From Treponema sp. (GTDB taxonomy: Bacteria; Spirochaetota; Spirochaetia; Treponematales; Breznakiellaceae): DNA of 8,433 nucleotides. The notes beneath the pieces are model-generated. The model was not told the origin of the DNA, made no database searches, and was given only the letters and a program-made list of their open reading frames with translations. Positions within the stretch are counted from its first letter, which is position 1, and each line of letters opens with the position of its first letter. This document shows, piece by piece, positions 1 to 6,274 of the stretch. The position numbers and the translations under genes were made by a program. The stretch lies in NCBI GenBank assembly GCA_031284195.1, contig JAITAI010000224.1:1-8433 (forward strand), given 5' to 3'.

Positions 1-675
1 AAACACCAGCGTATGGCCGTCTCCAAACGGTTTAAGTCCATTGGTTATGGCCTGCATGGTTGATAGATCGATGCTGCCTCCTGCATACCCTATAATCCTG
101 CCGTTCTCTTTTATGGGAACGCCAAAGCTTGCCGTTAAATAGTTTTTTCCCGCTATCGGATATATGGAAGGCTCAAGCATATAATCGCCGGTTATATTCA
201 ACTGCACAACCGTATTCCAATCAAAGTCCACCTTCGTCAGAATAACTTCATGGGTTTCCGCAACTTCGATCCAGCTCGAATTATACCGTCCTGACTCATC
301 GGTGCCGGGGGTGTTTGCATAGTCCGCATCCATGCCGTCAAGGGCATCAGGCGCCCAGTGGGAATACACGTTGGCTAATCCGGAGGTTCTGATGAGTACC
401 TGTTTCATCATATCATTGAATCGACTGCGGCGCTCTTCGACCGGTGTTTCCTTATAGCCTTCCATTATTATGGCGAGGGTTCTTGCTATGTCCATATATT
501 CGTTAAGCCAGTTTCTTATTTGTTCAGTGCTTTGTGTTGCAATGCTTTGTGCCTGTTCATCAGCAAGGCGGGTGATTTCCCGCTGCGATTCGATAATGGT
601 GGCGCCTGCGAGGATGCCGATACCGATGAGATTGATAATACTGGTAGTGGTTACCAACTTAGCGCCGATTTTCAT
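1..675 (-). CDS. Methyl-accepting chemotaxis protein, N-terminal part (runs off left edge)
   Basis: This is the first 225 residues of a membrane chemoreceptor; the rest lies beyond base 1. The protein starts MKIGAKLVTTTSIINLIGIG, with one transmembrane helix at about residues 7-28, followed by a helix rich in E, Q and A (30-65). A periplasmic sensor of the double Cache type follows. A membrane-distal part includes SGRYNSSWIE (128-137), and a membrane-proximal part includes EPSIYPIAGKNYL (168-180) and VPIKENGRIIGYAGGSIDLS (186-205), typical of the Cache strand-turn-strand. Receptors of this kind bind small ligands outside the cell and signal through CheW/CheA. The ATG at 673-675 has AAGGAG five bases upstream. 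The HAMP and signalling domains are not in the window, so a Cache-bearing kinase or cyclase remains possible; the N-terminal style favours a receptor. The gene appears to have its own promoter (836-864). Confidence 0.82.
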   Translation of the reverse strand, partial: MKIGAKLVTTTSIINLIGIGILAGATIIESQREITRLADEQAQSIATQSTEQIRNWLNEYMDIARTLAIIMEGYKETPVEERRSRFNDMMKQVLIRTSGLANVYSHWAPDALDGMDADYANTPGTDESGRYNSSWIEVAETHEVILTKVDFDWNTVVQLNITGDYMLEPSIYPIAGKNYLTASFGVPIKENGRIIGYAGGSIDLSTMQAITNGLKPFGDGHTLVF

Positions 676-807
676 AGATACTCCTTTTTTGTAGCATGAA
701 GAAGAACGGGCCGGGCCGTATTTCTATAGTTAAGGTGATAGCAATGCTCTAATAGCAGGGGGGTATAAGACAAAATATGATGTTCATAGAGATCCTTTCC
801 GTCATGC

Positions 808-832
808 TTAATTTTCCCTTCAAGGGACTTAA
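808..832. promoter_or_regulatory. Palindrome at the predicted transcription start (possible operator)
   Basis: The core TCCCTT-C-AAGGGA (815-827) is a perfect 13-base palindrome around a single central base. It is flanked on each side by TTAA (808-811 and 829-832), slightly off-centre. It sits immediately downstream of the predicted -10 box, at about +1 to +20, a position where a bound repressor would block initiation. As RNA it could also form a 5' stem-loop. No known regulator consensus is recognised. Confidence 0.4.
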
Positions 833-835
833 ACT

Positions 836-864
836 ACTATAAGAACCAGGCTTCCTTCTGTCAA
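836..864 (-). promoter_or_regulatory. Sigma70-type promoter for the chemoreceptor gene
   Basis: On the minus strand a perfect -35 hexamer TTGACA (859-864) is separated by exactly 17 bases from TATAGT (836-841), which matches the TATAAT consensus at 5 of 6 positions. Transcription would start near 829 and read leftward through a leader of about 150 bases into the receptor gene. I do not see a sigma28-type motif of the kind often found at flagellar and chemotaxis genes. The hexamers and spacing are seen directly; activity is inferred. Confidence 0.7.
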
Positions 865-981
865 TCTCCTCTACAGAATACCCGGATGCACCAGAGCGGA
901 ACTGCTGCTGCCGGGGCCTGGTACTTCAACCGGAAGAGGCGTTCTTGTTCTGAACCTGCCCGGTCGCCAGGATTCCCCGAG

Positions 982-1000
982 AGACAGGGCTACCCTGCCT
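982..1000. other. Short stem-loop downstream of leuB
   Basis: AGACAGGG and CCCTGCCT pair into an 8-base stem (one G-T wobble) around a 3-base loop, about 140 bases after the leuB stop. No T-run follows on either strand, so it does not qualify as a standard intrinsic terminator. It could protect the 3' end of a leuB transcript or be chance in GC-rich DNA. Confidence 0.25.
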
Positions 1001-1142
1001 GCATCGTTATAGTATGTGAGGCAGCTTCAAAAGTACATAAACCGGGGTGAGGTATAGAGGATGTTCAGTACCGGTCATCAACCGAGGGGACGCCTGAAGG
1101 AAGAACCCTCCCCCGGCATCCCCGGCAGGTAAGCCTTTTATG

Positions 1143-2270
1143 TTAAGCCCTGAGCAGGGCCCTACATACCGCTTCTCCCATAGCCTTGGTACCCACCAAT
1201 TTTTCAGTGCCAGGGAGCGCGTTCCGGTTAAAGATGTCCTTGGTTCGTAAGCCTTCATCCAGTACAACCTGGACTGCTGCTTCCACTGCAGCGGCCTCTT
1301 GTTCCAGATTAAAGGAGTACCGGAGCATCATCGCCACAGAAAGAATCGTGCCTAAAGGATTGGCCAGGTCTTTACCTGCCAGGTCCGGCGCAGAACCGTG
1401 GATAGGCTCATACATGCCCATAGGGCCTTTATGACCGGGAATAAAACTGCTCAGGCTAGCAGAGGGGAGCATCCCGATGGAACCGGTGAGAACCGACGCC
1501 TCATCGGATAAGATGTCCCCAAAAAGGTTCGACGTAAGGATCACGTCAAACTGACCAGGGGCCCGGATGAGCTGCATGGCGCAGTTGTCCACGTACAAAT
1601 AGCTCGTTTCAATCTCCGGGTACTCCTGGGCTACCACAGAGGCAACTTCCCGCCAGAGCCGGGATGATTCAAGCACATTGGCCTTGTCTACTACGCAAAG
1701 CCGCTTCCTCCGCAAGCCCGCGGCACGGTACCCAATCCTCAGCACTCGCTCGATCTCCTCCCAGGAATAGGTTTCCGTATCAAAGGCGCTTTTACCTTCA
1801 TGTCCCCGGCCCCGCTCGCCGAAATAGATCCCTCCGGTGAGTTCCCGGACAATGAGGAGGTCAAAATGGGGCTTTCCCTGGGGATTGCTTGCCCGTAACA
1901 CTTCATCTTTAATCGGGCAGGCGTCCTTGAGCTGAGGAAGGAGCGCCGCAGGCCGGAGATTGGCGAATACCCCCAGCCCTGCCCGCAGGCCCAGGAGCGC
2001 CTGTTCAGGCCGGAGATGACCCGGTAAGGTTTCCCATTGGGGTCCCCCCACTGCGCCTAAAAGCAGGGCGTCGCACTTCTTGGCCCTCTCCAGAGTCTCC
2101 TTGGGCAGGGGTTCCCCCCATAAGTCGATGGCCTTACCCCCGGCCTCAAGTTCCACATAATGAAATACATGCCCGTAGTGGGCCCCCACCGTATCTAACA
2201 CTTCCGTGGCAGGAGCAATAACTTCCGGTCCTATCCCATCGCCAGGAACGAGGGCTATTGAATAATTCAT
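1143..2270 (-). CDS. leuB: 3-isopropylmalate dehydrogenase
   Basis: Catalyses NAD-dependent oxidation and decarboxylation of 3-isopropylmalate, the third step of leucine biosynthesis, in the cytoplasm. The 375 residues are close to the usual 350-370. It opens with the typical IALVPGDGIGPEV (5-17). The expected substrate residues are in place: R96 and R106 in LRAGLGVFANLRP, R142 and Y149 in VRELTGGIYFGE, K196 in VDKANVL, D228 in VDNCAMQ, and the metal-binding D252 and D256 in NLFGDILSDEAS. The NAD loop HGSAPDLAGKDLANP is at 291-305. These point to LeuB rather than isocitrate or tartrate dehydrogenase. The ATG (2268-2270) has a perfect AGGAGG (2276-2281) five bases upstream, better than that of its upstream neighbour. 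It lies 47 bases after the GH13 gene on the same strand, with a terminator-like hairpin between. No other leu gene is visible. Confidence 0.97.
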   Translation of the reverse strand: MNYSIALVPGDGIGPEVIAPATEVLDTVGAHYGHVFHYVELEAGGKAIDLWGEPLPKETLERAKKCDALLLGAVGGPQWETLPGHLRPEQALLGLRAGLGVFANLRPAALLPQLKDACPIKDEVLRASNPQGKPHFDLLIVRELTGGIYFGERGRGHEGKSAFDTETYSWEEIERVLRIGYRAAGLRRKRLCVVDKANVLESSRLWREVASVVAQEYPEIETSYLYVDNCAMQLIRAPGQFDVILTSNLFGDILSDEASVLTGSIGMLPSASLSSFIPGHKGPMGMYEPIHGSAPDLAGKDLANPLGTILSVAMMLRYSFNLEQEAAAVEAAVQVVLDEGLRTKDIFNRNALPGTEKLVGTKAMGEAVCRALLRA

Positions 2271-2281
2271 AGTATCCTCCT

Positions 2282-2311
2282 AAAGAAAAATATGTGGCGG
2301 TGTTTCACGCC
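2282..2311 (-). terminator. Terminator-like hairpin between the GH13 gene and leuB
   Basis: Reading the minus strand, GGCGTG-AAA-CACCGCC (2296-2311) forms a 6-base stem with one bulged C and a 3-base loop. It is followed, after ACATA, by a T-rich run TTTTTCTTT (2282-2290). It begins 6 bases after the GH13 stop and ends just before the leuB ribosome binding site. The short stem and delayed T-run suggest a weak or partial terminator that would lower leuB expression from the upstream operon. I see no separate leuB promoter in the 47-base gap, so some read-through seems needed unless a promoter lies inside the GH13 gene. Confidence 0.42.
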
Positions 2312-2317
2312 GCGCTT

Positions 2318-5300
2318 TTATTCTTCACCGTGCAGTATATCTATAAATCTGTCCATCTGATACCCCGATGCTTCCTCAGCCTTTTGGAACTGCGCTGACA
2401 TGAGGGCTATGGATTGCAGCCGTTTACGCCATGAGGCGTGGTGGTTCCCTTTCCCCGTTTTTTTTGCGTCTTCCCGGTGATTGATCCCCAGAAGCCGCCG
2501 GAAATCTTCGACCCCTAAGATCTGCGGACTTTTTGCCCCAGCAGGCATCCTGTTCCCCACCTGTTCCAGGGCTTCCCGGACAGCCTTGGATGCCCGTTCC
2601 AGGTCTGTCCCGGACCTAAACTCCAGCTTTATCATGCTGGAACCCTTGGATGAGGTGGAAGTTATGTTCTCCAGATAGGAAACCCCGGAAAGGGCCCCCT
2701 CCAGAACCGGGTTCACGGAACGTTCCACTACTTCCGGGCCTGCTCCTGCATAGGCGGTCCATACCACGAGGGAGCAGGGGGTAATCTCCGGGAAAGGATC
2801 CACTGGTTTTGCCCTTACAAAGGCGGCTTCACTTTCCAGAGCCAAGAACAGGGAAACATAGTCCAGGGTCTCTTCAAAGGCTTCCTTATTAAACCAGGTA
2901 ATGTCTTCGAACTGGTTTACCCCGAGAAGCCGCCTAAAATCTTCAGCCTGGTAGTTTTCCGTAACCAGGGCCGCCGGTGAAAAGGGTGTTCCATAGACCG
3001 CCGGGTCTTCAGGGCGGGTCCGGGCAAGGAGCGCCTTAGCAATCTCCGTAAGCCGGTAGGCTGTTTCACCAGGAATACCCAAGCTGCGCCAGGCTTCTTG
3101 CAGCTTGCGGTCCAGATTCCAGTGCTGTATCAGGGCCGCAGTATCTGCGCCGGAAGTGCCAGGGCCGATAATCCCAGGAAGAAGGGCTAAGACCCCGTAC
3201 CCTACGGCAAAAGCCAGGGTAAAAGGCTTGGTCCGGAGTTTCTCTACCCATGTTTGCAGCAGCTTCTGAGCCTTGGTTTGCCTGGCCCCTGGAAGGACAA
3301 GGCCATACTCAGCAAGCAGAAACAAGCGCCTAAGATACGCGGTAAAGTCCGCTTCTAACTGCTCAGACGCAATAGCCGCTACGCTGGTCTTGGCCGGACA
3401 CTCGAAGGGATCATACCGGCCTTCAGCGCCCTCTCGATAGCGAAGGGCAGTACGGATAAAGACCGCCACTGGTTCTTGTACAGAAGCAATGACAGCCCGG
3501 ATCTCAGGCTCCTTCCCTTCCACCCAAGCCCGGTTAAGCGCTGCGATACATTCCGGCTTCAAAAGCTCCATGAAGGAACCGTAGAGTTCTCCCAGGAACA
3601 GGTCTTGCAAAGCCTCTTGGGGATTCCCTACTCCTCGGCCGTTCAGTTCTGCCCAGAGCCGGGCCCAGCGGCCCTGGGGATCTTCTTGCTCATGAATGTC
3701 CAAGAAGACCTGGCTCTCGTAACCTTGGAGGGCCACAAAGAAACCCTGGTCCGCAATTTCCCGGGAAGATCGGAGGTACCACAGATGGGAACGCTGCTCC
3801 CAGAAAAACACAAAGGACTGTTCATGGTAATGCAGGCCCAGGGCCTGGGCCAGGCTGTCTTGACGAAAGGTCCCGTCTTTCTGGGGAATGGCTACTGCGC
3901 CCTGCCGGATCCACCCGGAACTCTGATAATAGGAATTATTGTAGAACACCAGGATTCGGTCTTGTCCCATCCGGTTGGAATAGGCAAAGACGTTTTCATT
4001 TACCTGGCCCTCTGGGGTAAAGAAGTCGTACAAGCAAAAATCCGCGCTCCCGGAAAAGAGGAGGCGCCGACGCATCAAGGGAAAGATCTCCCGTTCATGC
4101 CGCTCTATCAAGGAGGGATCCGGCTTTTCGTCCCGGTAGGAACGGCGGTATTCCATGCCGTATTTCTCTTCAAAACCTTCGATCTGTCCGTGGCCGAACA
4201 TGGGAAGCCCTGGCATGGTTACCAAGAGGGTACAGATTCCGAAGTATTTGTCCCCCTTGCCAAACTGGGCCACTGCGGTTTCCTCATCCGGGTTGTTGAG
4301 GAAATTGACGAACCGTTTGAGGACTTCCGGGTCAAACTCCAGGGTGTTTTTGATGGTGGCCCGGTATTTGGCGTTCTCCTCGTTTTTGAGCATGTTCATA
4401 AAGGCCGAGTTGTACACCCGGTGCATCCCCAGAGTACGGACAAAGTAACCTTCCATCATCCAGAAGGCTTCGGCCAAGAGCAGGGTATGGGGGGCTTCCA
4501 CTGCGCAGCGATCCACCACTTCCCGCCAGAACTCCTGGGGTATGCGCCGGTTAAACTCTTCCGCAGAAAGGGCATGTTCTGCCCGGCTTGCAATGTCTCC
4601 TCCCCGGCCCGGCTCAGGATACCAGAGCCGCTGGATATGCCGTTTGGCCAAGGTCATGGCCGCATCAAAACGGACAATAGCAAACTGTTTGCAGACTCCA
4701 ATGATGGTCCGGATCACCGCTTCCCGGGCTTCGGGATTGAGGAAATCTATCTGGGCAGTATCGTTCCAAGGCATGGAGGTGCCGTCATTACCGTGGTAGA
4801 TGTACCGGGCCTCTCCGGTACGATTGTCTATACGCTTGAACACCACCGCGGCGTCGGTACGGGTAAAATAGTGTTCTTCGATCTGGACGGTGATGTCATC
4901 CCGGCCTGAAAGATTGCCGCAGGTGTACTGGTAGCCGGGAAAGGGAGGATACGGCAGTTGAAGGAAGCGATCCGGGTGTTCTATGATCCAACGGCTGTCT
5001 ATCCCCGTGTGGTTGGGAACCATGTCTGAACCAAGCCGGATGCCCCGGCGCATACACCGGTCCCGTAGGTTGATGAGGCTGTCCCAGCCCCCCAGTTCTC
5101 TGGCGATGTCGTAATCGTAGAGGCTATAGGCGCTAGCTGCAGCTTCGGGGTTGCCGGTCCACTGTTTGATGGTCTTTGACGCGTTACTCCGTTCCCAAAG
5201 CCCAATAAGCCACAGCCCTGTAAAGCCCCGGCGGGAGAGTTCATCCAGTTCTTGATCCGGAATCTGGTCCAGTCGGGTTATGGACCGGCCGTATTTCTGC

Positions 5301-6274
5301 GAAAGCTGGTAGAGCCACACCAAGGTACTCTTGGCAATGAGCACAGTCCGGGGCATCCAATCCTGATCTTGGCTGAACCGCTCGTATTCCACATCCCGGC
5401 TGCCGTAGGTATAGACCGCGCTGGGTCCTGGGCCGAAGAACCGAGGCTTCTCCTCCTCCTGGATGACGTCCAACCCCAAGAGGATCCGGGAACTGAACTT
5501 CCCGATGAGGAAACCCCAGTGCGTCCGCATATACTCAAGCTGACCCCTCAAGGAATCCGGAGAGGCCAGGGCAGGAGCACGCAGCATGTCCCAAAGGTTC
5601 ATCCCCTCTGGGCCAAAGGGAGGCAGCGCGGCCAGATGCTCCCGCAGTTCTTTCACCGCCTGGGTATACACGGTCCTTTCCGCTAAGGACGCCTCGTCAA
5701 AAAGAAACTTAAAAGGAGTAAAACCAGGGTTGAGGTTCGCAAGGGCCAGGAGCAAAAGTTCTTCCAAAGCCAGGGACCGGCAGCTTTCCCGGCCTTCAAA
5801 GCCCTCGAGATAGGCTGCTACCGTAATTTTTCCACGGTAGACCTGCTGAGGAGGGAAGATCTCTCCAAAGGTATGCAAAAGAACTTCGGTGTTTTTCTGT
5901 CCCAGATGGCTTGCAAGACGCAGGAGGGCAGTATCAAACACATCAGGCTGTACCTTTTGCCGGTACAAGGCGACTACATAATGAAGGATTTCGTCAATGA
6001 GGCCCATAGCATTGAGCTGTCCCGCTTTAACCAGCCGTTCAGGGTGGCGGGGGTCAACCTGGGCGTTGAGTTTTACCGCAAGCTCCCGGACTTGCCGGAA
6101 TTCCACCAGCACCACATTACCCCGAAGGGAGAACAGGGTATGATCCAAGCCATATACCTCCCTAATCTCCCGGTGGATATGGAATTCTTTTACCGGTTCA
6201 GATCCGGCGCTGTAAAGACGGGAGGGTCCATGGGGTGGTTCGAGTCTGGTAAGATGGATGGGGATCCGGGTCAT
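2318..6274 (-). CDS. Very large GH13 (alpha-amylase family) protein with an RND-porter-like insertion
   Basis: A predicted cytoplasmic alpha-glucan-active enzyme of 1318 residues without a signal peptide. Residues 1 to about 330 are a non-catalytic, mostly helical region. A GH13 barrel spans about 335-750. Region I is SDMVPNHTG (416-424). Region II is VRFDAA, with R535 and nucleophile D537. Region III is LLLAEAF, with acid/base E602. Region IV is NNPDEE, with D663; the usual His of the NHD motif is Pro here. PGLPMFGHGQ follows at 688-697. A long C-terminal region runs from about 770, including a hydrophobic stretch at 1018-1037 that is probably buried. WFNKEAFEE (1127-1135) and the last helix, KAEEASGYQMDRFIDIL (1298-1314), look native; between them lies the foreign-looking segment described separately. 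The start ATG overlaps the malQ stop (ATGA) and is preceded by AGGGGAAG, suggesting translational coupling. Hydrolase versus transferase activity cannot be decided from sequence. Confidence 0.9.
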   Translation of the reverse strand: MTRIPIHLTRLEPPHGPSRLYSAGSEPVKEFHIHREIREVYGLDHTLFSLRGNVVLVEFRQVRELAVKLNAQVDPRHPERLVKAGQLNAMGLIDEILHYVVALYRQKVQPDVFDTALLRLASHLGQKNTEVLLHTFGEIFPPQQVYRGKITVAAYLEGFEGRESCRSLALEELLLLALANLNPGFTPFKFLFDEASLAERTVYTQAVKELREHLAALPPFGPEGMNLWDMLRAPALASPDSLRGQLEYMRTHWGFLIGKFSSRILLGLDVIQEEEKPRFFGPGPSAVYTYGSRDVEYERFSQDQDWMPRTVLIAKSTLVWLYQLSQKYGRSITRLDQIPDQELDELSRRGFTGLWLIGLWERSNASKTIKQWTGNPEAAASAYSLYDYDIARELGGWDSLINLRDRCMRRGIRLGSDMVPNHTGIDSRWIIEHPDRFLQLPYPPFPGYQYTCGNLSGRDDITVQIEEHYFTRTDAAVVFKRIDNRTGEARYIYHGNDGTSMPWNDTAQIDFLNPEAREAVIRTIIGVCKQFAIVRFDAAMTLAKRHIQRLWYPEPGRGGDIASRAEHALSAEEFNRRIPQEFWREVVDRCAVEAPHTLLLAEAFWMMEGYFVRTLGMHRVYNSAFMNMLKNEENAKYRATIKNTLEFDPEVLKRFVNFLNNPDEETAVAQFGKGDKYFGICTLLVTMPGLPMFGHGQIEGFEEKYGMEYRRSYRDEKPDPSLIERHEREIFPLMRRRLLFSGSADFCLYDFFTPEGQVNENVFAYSNRMGQDRILVFYNNSYYQSSGWIRQGAVAIPQKDGTFRQDSLAQALGLHYHEQSFVFFWEQRSHLWYLRSSREIADQGFFVALQGYESQVFLDIHEQEDPQGRWARLWAELNGRGVGNPQEALQDLFLGELYGSFMELLKPECIAALNRAWVEGKEPEIRAVIASVQEPVAVFIRTALRYREGAEGRYDPFECPAKTSVAAIASEQLEADFTAYLRRLFLLAEYGLVLPGARQTKAQKLLQTWVEKLRTKPFTLAFAVGYGVLALLPGIIGPGTSGADTAALIQHWNLDRKLQEAWRSLGIPGETAYRLTEIAKALLARTRPEDPAVYGTPFSPAALVTENYQAEDFRRLLGVNQFEDITWFNKEAFEETLDYVSLFLALESEAAFVRAKPVDPFPEITPCSLVVWTAYAGAGPEVVERSVNPVLEGALSGVSYLENITSTSSKGSSMIKLEFRSGTDLERASKAVREALEQVGNRMPAGAKSPQILGVEDFRRLLGINHREDAKKTGKGNHHASWRKRLQSIALMSAQFQKAEEASGYQMDRFIDILHGEE
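2426..2439. repeat. Small perfect palindrome in the GH13 3' end
   Basis: ACGCC-ATGA-GGCGT, a 5-base stem with a 4-base loop, lies at residues 1279-1283, where the foreign-looking stretch appears to give way to the native last helix. It may be part of the inserted element or chance. Confidence 0.3.
2458..2465 (-). repeat. A8 homopolymer within the GH13 coding sequence
   Basis: Eight consecutive A residues on the coding strand (codons GCA AAA AAA ACG, residues 1270-1273) lie just after repeat copy B. Gain or loss of one base would bring an early stop (TAA near residue 1284 after +1, TAG near 1289 after -1) and remove the final conserved helix. Such tracts are known sites of polymerase slippage. 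Confidence 0.6.
2468..2509 (-). repeat. Direct repeat, copy B (EDFRRLLGINHRED, residues 1256-1269)
   Basis: This is the second copy of the 42-base repeat, lying only three codons after the end of the RND-like fragment. It is followed not by the native continuation but by a short basic, Lys-rich stretch (AKKTGKGNHH). Copy B therefore looks like part of the inserted or exchanged material. The likeness to copy A stops abruptly at both ends. Confidence 0.65.
2519..2806 (-). other. In-frame RND efflux-pump (AcrB/CusA-type) porter fragment inside the GH13 gene
   Basis: Residues 1157-1252 of the GH13 protein read as the stretch that follows the first transmembrane helix of RND transporters. PVDPFPEITP corresponds to the family's lP-D-fPEitPP. 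YAGAGPEVVERSV matches Y-PGA-pEvVE-sV. NPVLEGALSGVSYLENITST matches PlE-alsGv-gl-nitSts. GSSMIKLEFRSGTDLERA matches gsS-I-leF--GtdldeA, and ALEQVGNRMPAGAKSPQI matches the end of the first porter subdomain (PN1). No transmembrane helix of the pump is included. It interrupts the GH13 C-terminal region without breaking the frame. The likeness is recognised from family knowledge, not from a search. Exact ends are uncertain by perhaps 5-10 codons. Confidence 0.75.
2903..2944 (-). repeat. Direct repeat, copy A (EDFRRLLGVNQFED, residues 1111-1124)
   Basis: This 42-base segment matches copy B at 2468-2509 at 32 of 42 positions with no gaps, exactly 435 bases (145 codons) away and in the same frame. 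Eleven of 14 encoded residues are identical. Copy A runs directly into WFNKEAFEE and is probably the native GH13 sequence. Confidence 0.7.

Larger units (their letters stand above)
676..1142. other. 467-base intergenic region between leuB and the chemoreceptor gene
   Basis: I find no convincing gene here. The part nearest the receptor (676-864) is relatively AT-rich and holds the promoter and palindrome listed separately. It leaves a leader of about 150 bases before the receptor ATG. The part nearest leuB (about 870-1142) is GC-richer and resembles coding sequence in composition, but every frame on both strands is broken by stops or lacks a start and ribosome binding site. The longest open stretch on the minus strand, just below 1017, reads about 40 residues (VALSLGESWRPGRF...) without a recognisable match. 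It could be a decayed gene remnant, but I cannot support that. No intrinsic terminator with a U-tract is visible after leuB. Confidence 0.6.

Noticed and set aside
470..694. 74-codon plus-strand open frame with a hydrophobic start
   Set aside because: It mirrors the chemoreceptor N-terminus and its start region. The minus-strand reading has a good ribosome binding site and Cache features.
749..805. 18-codon minus-strand frame (MTERISMNII...) in the chemoreceptor leader
   Set aside because: It lies after the predicted promoter and an AAGGGA at a long spacing, but it is too short and featureless to call a leader peptide.
1018..1037. Possible membrane segment of the GH13 protein (these numbers are residues; bases about 3164-3223)
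   Set aside because: It is a single hydrophobic stretch with glycines and prolines, deep in a cytoplasmic enzyme without a signal peptide, and is more likely a buried helix.
1007..1267. 86-codon minus-strand frame overlapping the leuB 3' end
   Set aside because: It begins inside leuB in another frame, has no ribosome binding site, and its part beyond leuB shows no recognisable protein.
3476..4909. 477-codon open frame on the plus strand
   Set aside because: It lies wholly antisense to the catalytic part of the GH13 gene, which has clear family motifs. The plus-strand translation shows no recognisable domain, and its openness follows from the codon bias of the opposite strand.
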